From Sphaerisporangium sp039871875 (lineage in GTDB: Bacteria; Actinomycetota; Actinomycetes; Streptosporangiales; Streptosporangiaceae), in NCBI RefSeq assembly GCF_039871875.1, contig NZ_JBDPMD010000012.1:1-64000 (forward strand): a stretch of 64,000 nucleotides of DNA, written 5' to 3'. A program made the translations under genes and the position numbers. A model generated the notes under the pieces. It was given only the letters and a program-made list of their open reading frames with translations, was not told the DNA's origin and searched no databases. Shown here in pieces: positions 26,010 through 37,506 of this stretch; the first letter of the stretch is position 1; each line of letters opens with the position of its first letter.

Positions 26010-26915
26010 CTAGCCGGACAGGACGGCGAGCAGGCGGTTCAGGGGCCCGCCGAGGTCGTAGCGGTCGGACAGGGCCACCAGGGCGGCGGGGTCGCGGGGC
26101 TTGGTGGGCAGGGTGAGGTCGGCGTCGGGCAGGGGGGCGTCGTGGGCGACCTTGACGACGGCGGGGGCGACCGTCAGGTAGTCGCGGGCGGCGAGGAGGC
26201 GGTTGCGGCTGCCGGCGGGGAAGCCGTCGGTCTCGCCCGCGTCGAGGGCCGCCAGCAGGACGTCCAGGGAGCCGAAGCGGGTGATCAGGGCGGCGGCGGT
26301 CTTCTCGCCGACGCCGGGCACGCCGGGGAGGCCGTCACTGGGGTCGCCGCGCAGGGTCGCGAAGTCGGCGTAGGTGCGGCCGGGGATGCCGTACTTGGCG
26401 GTGACGGCGGCCTCGTCGATCACCTGGAGGTTGCGTATCCCCTTTATCGTGTAAAGGACGCGGCACGGTTTCACGTCGTCCACGAGCTGGAACAGGTCAC
26501 GGTCGCCGGTCACGATGTCCACCGCGCCGGTGGCACGGGCCGCGCAGGTGCCGATGACGTCGTCGGCCTCGTACCCGGGCACCCCGATGCGGGCCACGCC
26601 GAGGGCGTCGAGGACCTGCTCGATCACGGGGACCTGCGGCGCGAGGGTGTCGGGCACCTGTTCCTCGTCGCCGGTCGCCACCCGGTGCAGCTTGTAGCTC
26701 GGGATCGCCGCGACGCGGAACGCGGGGCGCCAGTCGGCGTCCATGCACGCGACCAGCTCGCCGGGGGAGTGGGCCCGCACCAGCGTGGCCATCATGTCGA
26801 TCAGGCCGCGGACGGCGTTGACCGGCATGCCGTCCGGAGCCTTCATCGACTCAGGGACGCCGTAGTAGGCCCGGAAGTACAACGACGGCGTGTCGAGAAG
26901 CATCAGCCCTGCCAT
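26010..26915 (-). CDS. 5'-3' exonuclease (FEN-like, Pol I N-domain type)
   Basis: A 301-residue stand-alone nuclease homologous to the N-terminal domain of DNA polymerase I. Acidic metal ligands are visible in MLLDTPSLYFRAYYG, ACMDADWRPAFR, GYEADDVIG and VTGDRDLFQLV, and the helix-hairpin-helix GLPGVPGVGEKTAAALI is intact. It should process flaps and RNA primers. ATG at 26915 follows GAGG; a second ATG at 26924 would add three residues. Its place near helY and the M24 peptidase matches the mycobacterial Rv2090 neighbourhood. Confidence 0.92.
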   Translation of the reverse strand: MAGLMLLDTPSLYFRAYYGVPESMKAPDGMPVNAVRGLIDMMATLVRAHSPGELVACMDADWRPAFRVAAIPSYKLHRVATGDEEQVPDTLAPQVPVIEQVLDALGVARIGVPGYEADDVIGTCAARATGAVDIVTGDRDLFQLVDDVKPCRVLYTIKGIRNLQVIDEAAVTAKYGIPGRTYADFATLRGDPSDGLPGVPGVGEKTAAALITRFGSLDVLLAALDAGETDGFPAGSRNRLLAARDYLTVAPAVVKVAHDAPLPDADLTLPTKPRDPAALVALSDRYDLGGPLNRLLAVLSG

Positions 26916-26965
26916 GCGCCTCATCCTCGCAGCCTGGACCGACAATCGGCGACCCGGCGGCCGGG

Positions 26966-26996
26966 TTGAGCCGGGACGGCGGGGGTGCAATACATT
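26966..26996 (+). promoter_or_regulatory. Promoter of the M24 peptidase gene, leaderless
   Basis: TTGAGC (26966-26971) and TACATT (26991-26996) are 19 bp apart, and the GTG start codon lies 7 nt after the -10 box. No ribosome site precedes that GTG. The divergent exonuclease gene starts 51 bp upstream. Confidence 0.5.
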
Positions 26997-27003
26997 GGGC
27001 CCT

Positions 27004-28116
27004 GTGACGACGACCTCTGACCTGTTCCCCGTGACCCGCGTGGCGGCGCTGCGCGAGGCCGCCGCCGCGGCCGGCGTCGACGCGCTGCTGCTCACCCCCG
27101 GGCCGGACCTGCGGTACGCCACCGGCTACGACGCCATGCCGCTCGAGCGGCTCACCTGCCTGGTGGTGCGCGCCGGCGGCGAGCCGTTCATGGTGGTGCC
27201 GCGGCTGGAGCTGCCCGCCGCCGAGCACTCCCCGGCCGGGCGTCTCGGGCTGGAGTTCGTCTCCTGGGAGGAGACCGACGACCCGTTCGCCCTGGTGGCC
27301 CGCCGCCTCGGCGAGGTGGGCACGGTCGGGCTGGCCGACACCATGTGGGCCATGCAGTCGCTGCGCTTCCGCGACGCCCTGCCGGGCGCCCGCCAGGTGC
27401 TCGCCGGCCCGGTGATCGGCACGCTGCGCACCCGCAAGAGCCCCGCCGAGGTCGCGGCGCTGCGCGAGGCGGGTGCCGCCATCGACGCCGTGCACGCCCA
27501 GGTGCCGTCCTTCCTGAAGGCGGGCCGCACCGAGCGCGAGGTGGGCCGCGACATCGCCGCCGCGATCATCGCCGCCGGGCACGTCACCGCCGACTTCGTC
27601 ATCGTGGGCTCCGGCCCGAACGGCGCGAGCCCCCACCACGAGCTGTCCGACCGGGTGATCCAGCACGGCGACCCCGTGGTGGTGGACATCGGCGGCCACA
27701 TGCCGAGCGGCTACTGCTCCGACTCCACCCGCACCTACTGCGTCGGCGAGCCGCCCGCCGACTTCGCCGCCTACTACGAGGTGCTGCGGCGTGCCCAGGA
27801 GGCCGCCTGCGCGGCGGTGCGGCCCGGCGTGACGTGCGAGTCGGTGGACGCCGCCGCCCGCGAGGTGATCGAGGACGCCGGGTACGGCGACCGCTTCATC
27901 CACCGCACCGGGCACGGCATCGGCCTGGAGACCCACGAGGACCCCTACATCGTGTCCGGCAACACCGAGCCGCTGGCCCCCGGCCACGCCTTCTCCGTCG
28001 AGCCCGGCATCTACCTCGCCGGCCGCCACGGCGCCCGCATCGAGGACATCGTGGTGTGCACCGAGACCGGCGCCGAACGTCTCAACGACCGCCCCCGCGA
28101 CCTCATCGTGGTCTGA
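27004..28116 (+). CDS. pepE: M24 family Xaa-Pro dipeptidase/aminopeptidase
   Basis: A 370-residue metallopeptidase of the creatinase/prolidase fold. The N-terminal domain (to ~130) precedes the catalytic 'pita-bread' domain whose metal ligands appear in VDIGGHMPSGYCSDSTRTY (two Asp), IHRTGHGIGLETHEDP (His), VEPGIYLAG (Glu) and GARIEDIVVC (Glu). It cleaves X-Pro bonds in peptides in the cytoplasm and may help clear proteasome products. The GTG at 27004 is supported by the leaderless promoter. Synteny points to the PepE (Rv2089c) ortholog. Confidence 0.9.
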   Translation: MTTTSDLFPVTRVAALREAAAAAGVDALLLTPGPDLRYATGYDAMPLERLTCLVVRAGGEPFMVVPRLELPAAEHSPAGRLGLEFVSWEETDDPFALVARRLGEVGTVGLADTMWAMQSLRFRDALPGARQVLAGPVIGTLRTRKSPAEVAALREAGAAIDAVHAQVPSFLKAGRTEREVGRDIAAAIIAAGHVTADFVIVGSGPNGASPHHELSDRVIQHGDPVVVDIGGHMPSGYCSDSTRTYCVGEPPADFAAYYEVLRRAQEAACAAVRPGVTCESVDAAAREVIEDAGYGDRFIHRTGHGIGLETHEDPYIVSGNTEPLAPGHAFSVEPGIYLAGRHGARIEDIVVCTETGAERLNDRPRDLIVV

Positions 28117-28239
28117 CCATGCCCGCGACGGCGCCGCCACCCGGCCCCGCCCCCGCCCCCCGGCGAGGTGCGGCGATGCCCGCGGCGGCGCCGCCACCCG
28201 GGGCCGCCCCCGGCGCCCCCACGTGACCTGGAGCCCGCC

Positions 28240-29393
28240 ATGCCGGTCGACCGCACTCTGCCCACCCCCGAGGCCCACGACCTGATCGACCTCGTGCGCG
28301 ACCTGATCGCCAAGGAGGTCGCCCCGCGTGCCGCCGCCGACGAGGCCGAGGGCCGGTTCCCGCGCGAGGTGTTCACCACGCTCGGCCGCTCGGGGCTGCT
28401 CGGCCTGCCCTACCCGGAGGAGTACGGCGGCGCGGCACAGCCGTACGAGGTGTACCTCCAGGTGGTCGAGGAGCTGGCCGGGGCGTTCCTCGCCGTCGGC
28501 CTGGGCCTGTCGGTGCACACGCTGTCGTGCTTCCCGATCGCCGCGTACGGCACCGCGGAGCGGCGCGCCGAGCTGCTGCCGGGCCTGCTCGGCGGCGAGA
28601 CGCTCGGCGCGTACTGCCTGTCGGAGCCGCAGTCCGGCTCCGACGCCGCCGCGCTCACCACCAAGGCCGTGCCGGACCCCGAGGGCGGCTACGTCGTGGA
28701 CGGCGTGAAGGCCTGGACCACCCACGGCGGCGTGGCGGACTTCTACACCCTGATGGCCCGCACCTCCGGCGACGGCGCCCGCGGCATCTCCTGCTTCCAC
28801 GTCCCGGCCGACACCCCCGGCCTGTCGTTCGGCCGTCCCGAGCGCAAGATGGGCATGCGCTCCTCCCCGACCGCGCAGGTCCGCCTGGACGGGGTGCGCC
28901 TGCCGCCCGAGGCCCTGACCGGTGCCGAGGGCGAGGGGTTCCGCATCGCGATGGCGGCCCTGGACGGCGGCCGCCTCGGCATCGCCGCGTGCGCCGTCGG
29001 CGTCGCCCAGGCCGCCCTGGACCTCGCCGTGGCGTACGCGGGCGAGCGCCGCCAGTTCGGCTCGCGCATCGCCGACTTCCAGGGCCTCGGCTTCATGCTC
29101 GCCGACATGGCCACCCAGGTCGCCGCCGCCCGCGCCCTGTACCTGGACACCGCGCGCCTGCGCGACGCCGGCCGCCCGTACGGCACGCAGGCCGCCATGG
29201 CCAAGCTGTTGGCCAGCGACACCGCCATGAAGGTCACCACCGACGCCGTGCAGGTCCTCGGCGGCTACGGCTACGTCGAGGACTTCCCCGCCGAGCGCCT
29301 GATGCGCGAGGCCAAGGTCCTGCAGATCGTCGAGGGCACCAACCAGATCCAGCGCCTCGTCATCTCCCGCGCCCTCACCAAGCCCGCCACGTC

Positions 29394-29397
<4 letters not shown>
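28240..29397 (+). CDS. Acyl-CoA dehydrogenase
   Basis: A 385-residue FAD-dependent acyl-CoA dehydrogenase. YCLSEPQSGSDAAALTTKA is the FAD/substrate motif, KAWTTHGG follows, and the C-terminal helix bundle includes YAGERRQFGSRIADFQG and QVLGGYGYVEDFPAERLMREAKVLQIVEGTNQIQR with the usual catalytic Glu in the EGT segment. It oxidises the alpha-beta bond of acyl-CoA and passes electrons to ETF. ATG at 28240 has GGAG upstream. Its stop overlaps the start of the TPR gene in ATGA, so the two are coupled although functionally unlike. Confidence 0.93.
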
Positions 29398-31525
<2,128 letters not shown>

Positions 31526-31547
<22 letters not shown>

Positions 31548-31987
31548 GACGACCCGGCGAACCAGGCCACCCACCTGCGCTGCCACGGCGTCTCCACGGC
31601 CCGGCGATGATGCCGTTCCCGCACCCACGCGACGGCCTCGTCCGGCGCGAGGCCCGCGCGCGCGGCCAGACAGGCCAGCACGGTCCCGGTACGGCCGACC
31701 CCTCCGCCACAGGCCACCTCGACGGCCTCACCGGCCAGCGCCCGCAGATGCAGTCCCACGACGGCCCGCGCCGCGGTGTCCCGGTCGACGGGCAGCAGGA
31801 AATCCGGCCACACGAGCCACTCGTGCGGCCACGACAGCACCCCGTCATGTCGCTGCCGCAACCGCCCCGACCCGAGATAAAGCCCGAACTCCGGCATCGG
31901 CCCAACCGGAGCCGCCCGTCGCAGCCCGCGCCCACGCACCCAGGCCCCGTCGGGCAGCCGTACCCCACCGGTCAGAGGTGTCTGCAT
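31526..31987 (-). CDS. Protein-tyrosine/dual-specificity phosphatase-like protein
   Basis: A 153-residue protein with the P-loop CGGGVGRTG near residue 96, matching the C-x5-R signature of cysteine phosphatases. The residue before the Cys is Ala rather than the usual His (VACGGGVGRTGT), and an upstream Asp that could be the general acid is in LPVDRDTAAR. ATG at 31987 is preceded by AGGAGAGGGG. It is convergent with the TPR gene. It may act on phosphoproteins or phospholipids; the substrate is unknown. The Cys and Arg are present, so activity is plausible. Confidence 0.7.
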
Positions 31988-32067
31988 GGGCCCCTCTCCT
32001 GAAGCCGACGCTGCGCGCATGCCGTGCATCTTCCTCGCTGATGCCGGCATGGGACTGCTCTGCCGGC

Positions 32068-34101
32068 TCAGAGCAGCGTCGCCAGCCTACGGTGTTGCAC
32101 CTCGGTCAGCGGCGGGTTCGCCGCACCGGCCGCCTGCCGGGCGATCGTCATGGCGCGTTCTTGATCCCCCAGAGCGTCGACGGCCCGCGCGGCGAAGTAG
32201 GCCACGAGACCATGGTCCGGTGCCATGGCGAGTGCCGCGTCCACTTCCTCCAGAGACTGCCGTCGTTCCCCGAGGAGCGCCAGCGTCAGTGCGCGGGCCG
32301 CGACGGTCGTGGCGTCCGGCTGACGGCCGCGGATCCGGTCCAGATCCCGCAGCGCCTCGGCCGCCCTGCCGAGGTCGGCCAGCAACTCTCCGCGCACCCG
32401 TAAGGCGAGTGTCACGTCACCGCCCAGCTCCAGCACCTCGGTGACGATGGGCAGGGCGGCACGGTGATCCCCGTTGTTCCACAGCGCCCAGCTGAGCTGT
32501 GTCTTGACCATCAGATCATGCGGCACGCGCGCCACCGCGGCCCGTAGATGGTCTATCGCCTCGGCCGTGCGCCCCTGAAGCAGCCGCAGCCGGCCGATCG
32601 CGGCGAGCTGTACTCCCACCGCGGCCGTGTCACCCAGCGCCTCGTACAGGTGCGCGGCTTGGCGATGCCTCTCCACGGCTTCCGCCCACCTCACCTCGGC
32701 TTCCGCCCATTCGGCCCGGGAGAGAGCGACGTTGCCGAGAAACGACTCGATCTCCGCGCGGACTCGCAGGTCGCCGTCCCCGCACAGGCTCCGTGCCGTC
32801 TTGGCGTGCGCTTCCGCCAGATCGAGCTCGCCCTCCGCCAGTGCCTGACCCGCGACATGGAGGTACTGTGACGCACTCGCCGGCCCACTGTCCGCGTTCC
32901 ACGAGACCACCGGCTGCTCGACCGAACGCTCCACCGGCTGTAACAGCCGGTCGTGCTGCAACTCGCACCATCGCGACCCCGACCGCACCTCGGTCTTGAG
33001 AACATGCCTGTCGATCAGCGACTTCACGACGCTGTTCCTCATTCCCGCCGTCTGTGTCGTGCCCCCGTACGCACTCGCCCGGGTGCCCAGTTCGGTGATG
33101 AAAGTGGCGCGGAGCCACCTCCGGAGTTCCTCGACCGGGATGTCGTGGTCACCGGCCACCTCAGTGAGGGCCCGGTCGAGGAACTCGCTGAGCGACCGAT
33201 CCACGTCGGTGTGCCGGTCCACGTGCTCAGGAGTGATCACCGACAGGTCCTGGGGACACGACCGCCACAAGCTTGAGCAGACCACCTGCAATGCGACGGG
33301 TTCTATGGTGTCGGTCAGTATCCTTGTCGGTCCGCCGGGCCCGAGGATCTCGACCGTCCGCAGATCCCGCACCAGCCGCTCGGCCGCCCCGGGCGCGAAC
33401 GACCGTCCGGTTCCCTCCAGCGGTGCGCGGATCGCCGTCAGCGCCCGCCGCTCGTCGAAAGGGCCCAGGGAGACCTTTCCGGGCTCCCCCTGGCTCAGCC
33501 GCTGCTCGTACGGCAACAGCCGAGCCAGATAGTCCTCACGGATCGTCAGCAACAGCCGCAGATCCTTGTTCCGCTCCAGTGCCTCGACGAGCTGCCGGAT
33601 GAACAGATCACGGTGCCCTGTCCGGTGCGGGAAATCGTAGAAGAGTTCCTCTGCTTGATCGATGGCGACGAGCAACGGCATGGGATCGCCGTATCGATCC
33701 CGCCGGGTGCCGAGGCGATGGAGGAAGTCGCCGACCGTCAGGCCGGACAGCCGCATCGGGGACTCCTCGGGAGCCCATGACGACAACAACGCGAAAGTGA
33801 ACGGATTGCGCTGCGGCACCGCGGCCATCGGGAAGGCCGACCCATGGGAGAGCCTGCCGATCGGCAGCACACTGACCCGTTCCCCTTCCAGGCGGGGTAG
33901 CACACCGGCATGCAGCAACGACGTCTTTCCCACGCCGGAAGGCCCGTACAGAACGGTCAGGCGATGCGCCGGCCAGCGCACGGCGATCTCGATCGTCTCG
34001 CTGTCCCTGCCGTAGAAGCGCTCGTGGTCGTGCCGGGTGTAGGACCGCAGACCGACGTACGGCTCCAGGGGAAAGTCATCGGAGGCGGCCGCGGCTGTCA
34101 C
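32068..34101 (-). CDS. nSTAND1-type ATPase with C-terminal TPR repeats
   Basis: A 677-residue STAND P-loop ATPase. YVGLRSYTRHDHERFYGRD leads into Walker A YGPSGVGKTSLLHAGVLP (Lys59) and Walker B LLVAIDQAEELF, followed by the TIREDYLARL sensor region and a winged-helix part ending at QHDRLLQPVERSV. Residues ~410-677 are TPR-like helices (AEAIDHLRAAVARVPHDLMVKTQLSWALWNNGDHRAALPI). STAND proteins act as ATP-driven switches that sense a ligand through repeats; no effector domain is visible in this chain. GTG at 34101 is used. The FxSxx-like peptide gene is 84 bp upstream on the same strand, so they probably share a transcript. Confidence 0.85.
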   Translation of the reverse strand: MTAAAASDDFPLEPYVGLRSYTRHDHERFYGRDSETIEIAVRWPAHRLTVLYGPSGVGKTSLLHAGVLPRLEGERVSVLPIGRLSHGSAFPMAAVPQRNPFTFALLSSWAPEESPMRLSGLTVGDFLHRLGTRRDRYGDPMPLLVAIDQAEELFYDFPHRTGHRDLFIRQLVEALERNKDLRLLLTIREDYLARLLPYEQRLSQGEPGKVSLGPFDERRALTAIRAPLEGTGRSFAPGAAERLVRDLRTVEILGPGGPTRILTDTIEPVALQVVCSSLWRSCPQDLSVITPEHVDRHTDVDRSLSEFLDRALTEVAGDHDIPVEELRRWLRATFITELGTRASAYGGTTQTAGMRNSVVKSLIDRHVLKTEVRSGSRWCELQHDRLLQPVERSVEQPVVSWNADSGPASASQYLHVAGQALAEGELDLAEAHAKTARSLCGDGDLRVRAEIESFLGNVALSRAEWAEAEVRWAEAVERHRQAAHLYEALGDTAAVGVQLAAIGRLRLLQGRTAEAIDHLRAAVARVPHDLMVKTQLSWALWNNGDHRAALPIVTEVLELGGDVTLALRVRGELLADLGRAAEALRDLDRIRGRQPDATTVAARALTLALLGERRQSLEEVDAALAMAPDHGLVAYFAARAVDALGDQERAMTIARQAAGAANPPLTEVQHRRLATLL

Positions 34102-34185
34102 TGCCTCGCCTCACCGCGGGCCGGCCAACTCCTGATCGCGGGAACGATGTGATGTGATGCTCTGCCACAGCCCTCCCGTCGCCGG

Positions 34186-34371
34186 TCAGATGCCGTTCGG
34201 GGAGTCGATGCTCTGATTGAAGCCCGCGATCGGCCCCATTTCATCCTCGTCGACCTCGAGCAGGCGGTGCAGGGCACGCAGAAGGGGCGCGGACTCGATC
34301 TTGTCGAGATCCTCCAGAGTGATCCCCGTGACATCGATGAGCCGGCAGGTCTCAGTGAGGCCGTCATCCAT
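34186..34371 (-). CDS. FxSxx-COOH-like precursor peptide (variant C-terminus)
   Basis: A 61-residue peptide: MDDGLTETCRLIDVTGITLE starts it and PIAGFNQSIDSPNGI ends it. The LIDVTGITLEDLDKIES leader and a helical LLRALHRLLEV middle match the small proteins annotated as FxSxx-COOH, substrates associated with FxsB radical SAM enzymes. Usual family members end in GFxSxx (for example FQSxx). Here the motif reads GFNQSI and six more residues follow before the stop. AAGGAG lies 5 nt before the ATG. It is divergent from the FxsT-like gene and followed by the nSTAND gene. The assignment rests on motif and context. Confidence 0.75.
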   Translation of the reverse strand: MDDGLTETCRLIDVTGITLEDLDKIESAPLLRALHRLLEVDEDEMGPIAGFNQSIDSPNGI

Positions 34372-34706
34372 ATGCACTCCTTGACGTTCTGGGTGGCGCC
34401 CCGAGCGGCAGGCCGAGGGATGACTTGCCCTGGCGCTCGTGCTCACATGCGGCTTATGTGCAGACGCGAGACGGGGATCGCGTGGTGAACCTGTGCTGGA
34501 CCTGCCAAATATCACGACAAACCGAACTTCGGTTTTGGGCCACCCAGAACAGTTTACCGGCCTCTCCGGAAGTCGGCACGACGATAGTTCTAGTGTTTGG
34601 TAACCATATGACAGCGAAAGCGAGGTTATCCAAGTACTGTTCGATCGGGAAAGAGTATCTAAGATGTCGATTAGGCGGCGTTAGTTGACGACTGCGGAGG
34701 TACCAC
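34372..34706. promoter_or_regulatory. AT-rich divergent control region with palindrome
   Basis: This 335-bp gap separates the precursor gene (minus) from the FxsT-like gene (plus). Positions 34561-34680 are about 49% GC by count, far below the surrounding DNA. AAACCGAA (34519-34526) and TTCGGTTT (34528-34535) form a perfect 17-bp palindrome around one base. TAGTGT at 34591-34596 and TATCTAAGAT around 34654-34663 are possible -10 elements, but no clean -35/-10 pair could be fixed. Both divergent transcripts are likely controlled here. Confidence 0.55.
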
Positions 34707-37229
34707 GTGACGGGTACGCGGTCCGATCCGGCGCGGGGGACACGAGCGCCGCAGGTCTGGGGCAAGGTCCCGGTCAGGAATGTGAACTTCACGGGTCGTG
34801 ACGAGCTGCTGGAGCGGCTTCACGCGGGGATCGTCACCGATGTGACCGCCGTGGTCCCGCACGCTCTGCACGGGTTCGGTGGAGTCGGCAAGACCCAGGT
34901 CTCCGTCGAATATGCGCATCGGTATCAGTCGGAGTATGACGTCGTGTGGTGGATTCCCGCGGATCAGCCCGATCTGGTGAAGTCCTCGCTGGCCGGTCTG
35001 GCGCCGCGTCTCGGCATTCCCGCCGTAGCGGGAGGTGGTACGGAGGAGGCGGCGGCCGCGGTGCTCGACGCGCTGCGTCGCGGCGAGCCGTACGATCGCT
35101 GGTTGCTGATCTTCGACAACGCCGATCAGCCGGAGGACCTCGCCGACGTCATCCCGCAGGGGCCGGGACACGTGCTCATCACCTCCCGCAACCACCGGTG
35201 GCAGGGACGGGTGGAGACCGTCGCGGTCGACGTGTTCAGTCGTGACGAGAGCAAGGAGTTCCTGCGCAAGCGGGCGTCCATATCTCCGGAGGACGCCGAA
35301 CGTCTCGCTGAGGAACTCGGCGACCTGCCGCTCGCGCTCGAACAAGCCGGCGCATTGCAGGCGGAGAGCGGCATCTCGGTGGACGAGTACCTCCGGTTGC
35401 TGAAGGAACGCACGAGCCATCTCCTCGCCGAGAGCAAGCCGTCGGAATACCCTTTGTCCATGACGGCGGCGTGGGCGCTGTCCGTCTCCCAGCTTCATGA
35501 CAAACTGCCCGAAGCCGTCGACGTATTGCGTTGCTGTGCGTTCTTCGGCCCGGATCCCATCCCGCGTGACGTCTTCCGCAGGTCGGCGGAAAAGGTGGGG
35601 GACATCCGGCTGAGGGGCATCCTCGGCAATCCGATACTCCTCAGCAGGGCCATCAGAGAGCTCGGGCGGTTCGCGCTGGCGCACATAGACTCGCAGTCTC
35701 GCTCCATCCAGGTGCACCGGCTGGTACAGGCGTTGTTGCGGGATGAATTGAGCGTCGACGAACAGGAGAGGTACCGGCACGAGGTGCACTTACTGCTCGC
35801 CGGCGCCGCCCCGGAGGATCCCGATAAGACCGGCAATTGGCGGAGATTCCGGGAGCTTATTCCCCATGTCCGTCCTTCCCGGGTCGCTGATTGCGTCGAC
35901 GTTCACGTCCGCAAGATGTCCCTCGACATCGTCTACTACCTTTACCGGTCGGGCAACTTCCAGTCCGCCCGGTCGTTCGTCGAGTCGTTCGTCGCGACAT
36001 GGCAGAAGAACTCAGGAGCGGATCACCCCGATGTGCTGATCGGCAGACGTCACCTGGCCGGCATCGTGCGGGAACTCGGCGCATACGGTACCGCTTACGA
36101 GATGGACCGGCTCACGGTGGCGAGGATGACCGACATCCTTGGGAGCGAGAATCGGGAGACCCTCGTCGCCAGCAGCGGCCTGGCGGCCGACCTCCGCGCC
36201 GCCGGAGAGTTCCGGAAAGCGCAGGAACTGGACGAGGATCTCCTCGCCCGGCACCGGACCGTGTTCGGCCCGAAGGCTCCGGCCACGCTGCAGATCGTGA
36301 ATAACCTGGCGGTCGACAACGCGCTGAACAGCGACTACGTCAAAGCCCGGGAGCTTCATCAAGGCGCCCTCAGCGAGCAGAGTTCGAACGACGACGTCAG
36401 CGCGTCGGATGTCCTGCATTCATGGAGCGGGCTGGCCCGGGCCGCCCGCCTCTGCGGCGAGGTCGAGGAGGCACGAGACGTGGGGCAGGACGCCCACGCT
36501 TACGGCGTGCAGGAACTCGGCCCCGATCACCTGTGGACCCTACGGGCCGCCAAGGACCTGTCCATCGCGGCGCGCAGGGCGGGGAATTTCGAGGTTTCCC
36601 TGGAGCGCGCCCGGGACGTGCACGACCGCCTCGAGACGCTCATGGGAATCGACCATCCGGACACGATCGCCGCCGCGAGCAACCTGTCCAACGCGCTCCG
36701 CGCGGTCGGTGACGTGGGCGCCGCCTTCCACATCGCGGAGGAGGCGGTGGCCCGATACGAGAGCATCTACGGTGCCGAGCATCCGTACGCCTATGGCTGC
36801 GCGACCAACCTCGCGGTGCTGTACCGGCTGAGGGGGGACGCTCCTGGGGCCCGGATCATCAACGAGGCTGCGTTGAGGGGATTGGATACCCGCCTGGGGC
36901 GCGATCATCATATTTCGCTCACCTGCGCGGTGAATCTCGCCAGTGATTTGGCCGTTCTCGGAGAAAGCGAAGAGGCGCGGCGGCTGGGCGAGGATACTCT
37001 CCGGAGGACCAAGGCGCTTCTCGGGGACGATTACCCCATGACCCTCGCCTGTGCCGCCAATCTCGCCATCGATCTCAGACAACTCGGTGCGGAGGAAGAA
37101 GCGTCCAGGCTCATGGAGGAGGCGCGCGCCGGGTATGAGCGGACGCTTACGCTCGGCCATCCCGATGCGAAGATCGCACTCGATTGGGCGCGCCGGATGG
37201 ATTGCGACTTCGACCCTTTGCCGATCTAG
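34707..37229 (+). CDS. fxsT: FxsT-like NB-ARC/TPR protein of the FxSxx-COOH system
   Basis: An 840-residue protein. The N-terminal part is an NB-ARC STAND ATPase: NFTGRDELLERLH, P-loop HGFGGVGKTQ (Lys62), YDVVWWIPADQP, Walker B WLLIFDNADQPEDL, sensor LITSRNHRW and GDLPLALEQAGAL. From about residue 420 to the end there are tetratricopeptide repeats of the kinesin-light-chain type (GxxHPDTIAAASNLSNALRAVGD). The ending RRMDCDFDPLPI matches the tail of proteins annotated as FxSxx-COOH system TPR proteins. It lacks the longer N-terminal extension some relatives have. GTG at 34707 follows GGAGG with 6-nt spacing. Probably a regulator or sensor; no effector domain is seen. Confidence 0.85.
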   Translation: MTGTRSDPARGTRAPQVWGKVPVRNVNFTGRDELLERLHAGIVTDVTAVVPHALHGFGGVGKTQVSVEYAHRYQSEYDVVWWIPADQPDLVKSSLAGLAPRLGIPAVAGGGTEEAAAAVLDALRRGEPYDRWLLIFDNADQPEDLADVIPQGPGHVLITSRNHRWQGRVETVAVDVFSRDESKEFLRKRASISPEDAERLAEELGDLPLALEQAGALQAESGISVDEYLRLLKERTSHLLAESKPSEYPLSMTAAWALSVSQLHDKLPEAVDVLRCCAFFGPDPIPRDVFRRSAEKVGDIRLRGILGNPILLSRAIRELGRFALAHIDSQSRSIQVHRLVQALLRDELSVDEQERYRHEVHLLLAGAAPEDPDKTGNWRRFRELIPHVRPSRVADCVDVHVRKMSLDIVYYLYRSGNFQSARSFVESFVATWQKNSGADHPDVLIGRRHLAGIVRELGAYGTAYEMDRLTVARMTDILGSENRETLVASSGLAADLRAAGEFRKAQELDEDLLARHRTVFGPKAPATLQIVNNLAVDNALNSDYVKARELHQGALSEQSSNDDVSASDVLHSWSGLARAARLCGEVEEARDVGQDAHAYGVQELGPDHLWTLRAAKDLSIAARRAGNFEVSLERARDVHDRLETLMGIDHPDTIAAASNLSNALRAVGDVGAAFHIAEEAVARYESIYGAEHPYAYGCATNLAVLYRLRGDAPGARIINEAALRGLDTRLGRDHHISLTCAVNLASDLAVLGESEEARRLGEDTLRRTKALLGDDYPMTLACAANLAIDLRQLGAEEEASRLMEEARAGYERTLTLGHPDAKIALDWARRMDCDFDPLPI

Positions 37230-37506
37230 GCCGTCGTCTCCTGGGGGAAGGGGCCAGTCGATCGGCACCCGCAGTGGTGAATGCGCGCGCGAAATCGTGG
37301 TACACGCCCGCCCGGTCGGCCTGGCGTACCTTGTCCAAAGTGAGCCGGAGGCCGGCATACAAGATCAGCCAACGGAGCGCGCGCAGCAGGAAAGGGGTCA
37401 TTGAAAGCAGCAGCCCCAGCCATGGTCCGGCCTGTGTCCACATGACGGCCGCCTTCCTCATTCGATACTGGACCGGCGTTACGAATTCCATGAGACGCAC
37501 CGTCAT
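37147..37506 (-). CDS. Possible small membrane protein, antisense-overlapping fxsT end
   Basis: A 119-residue frame starting MTVRLMEFVTPVQYRMRKAA with one long hydrophobic stretch (GPWLGLLLSMTPFLLRALRWLILY) and then KVRQADRAGVYHDFARAFT. About three quarters of the third codon positions before the overlap are G or C, as expected for a coding strand. The last ~28 codons read antisense through the end of the fxsT gene and are Arg/Pro-rich, which weakens the call. No good ribosome site was found. It may be a real island membrane protein or a chance frame. Confidence 0.35.
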   Translation of the reverse strand: MTVRLMEFVTPVQYRMRKAAVMWTQAGPWLGLLLSMTPFLLRALRWLILYAGLRLTLDKVRQADRAGVYHDFARAFTTAGADRLAPSPRRRRPRSAKGRSRNPSGAPNRVRSSHRDGRA

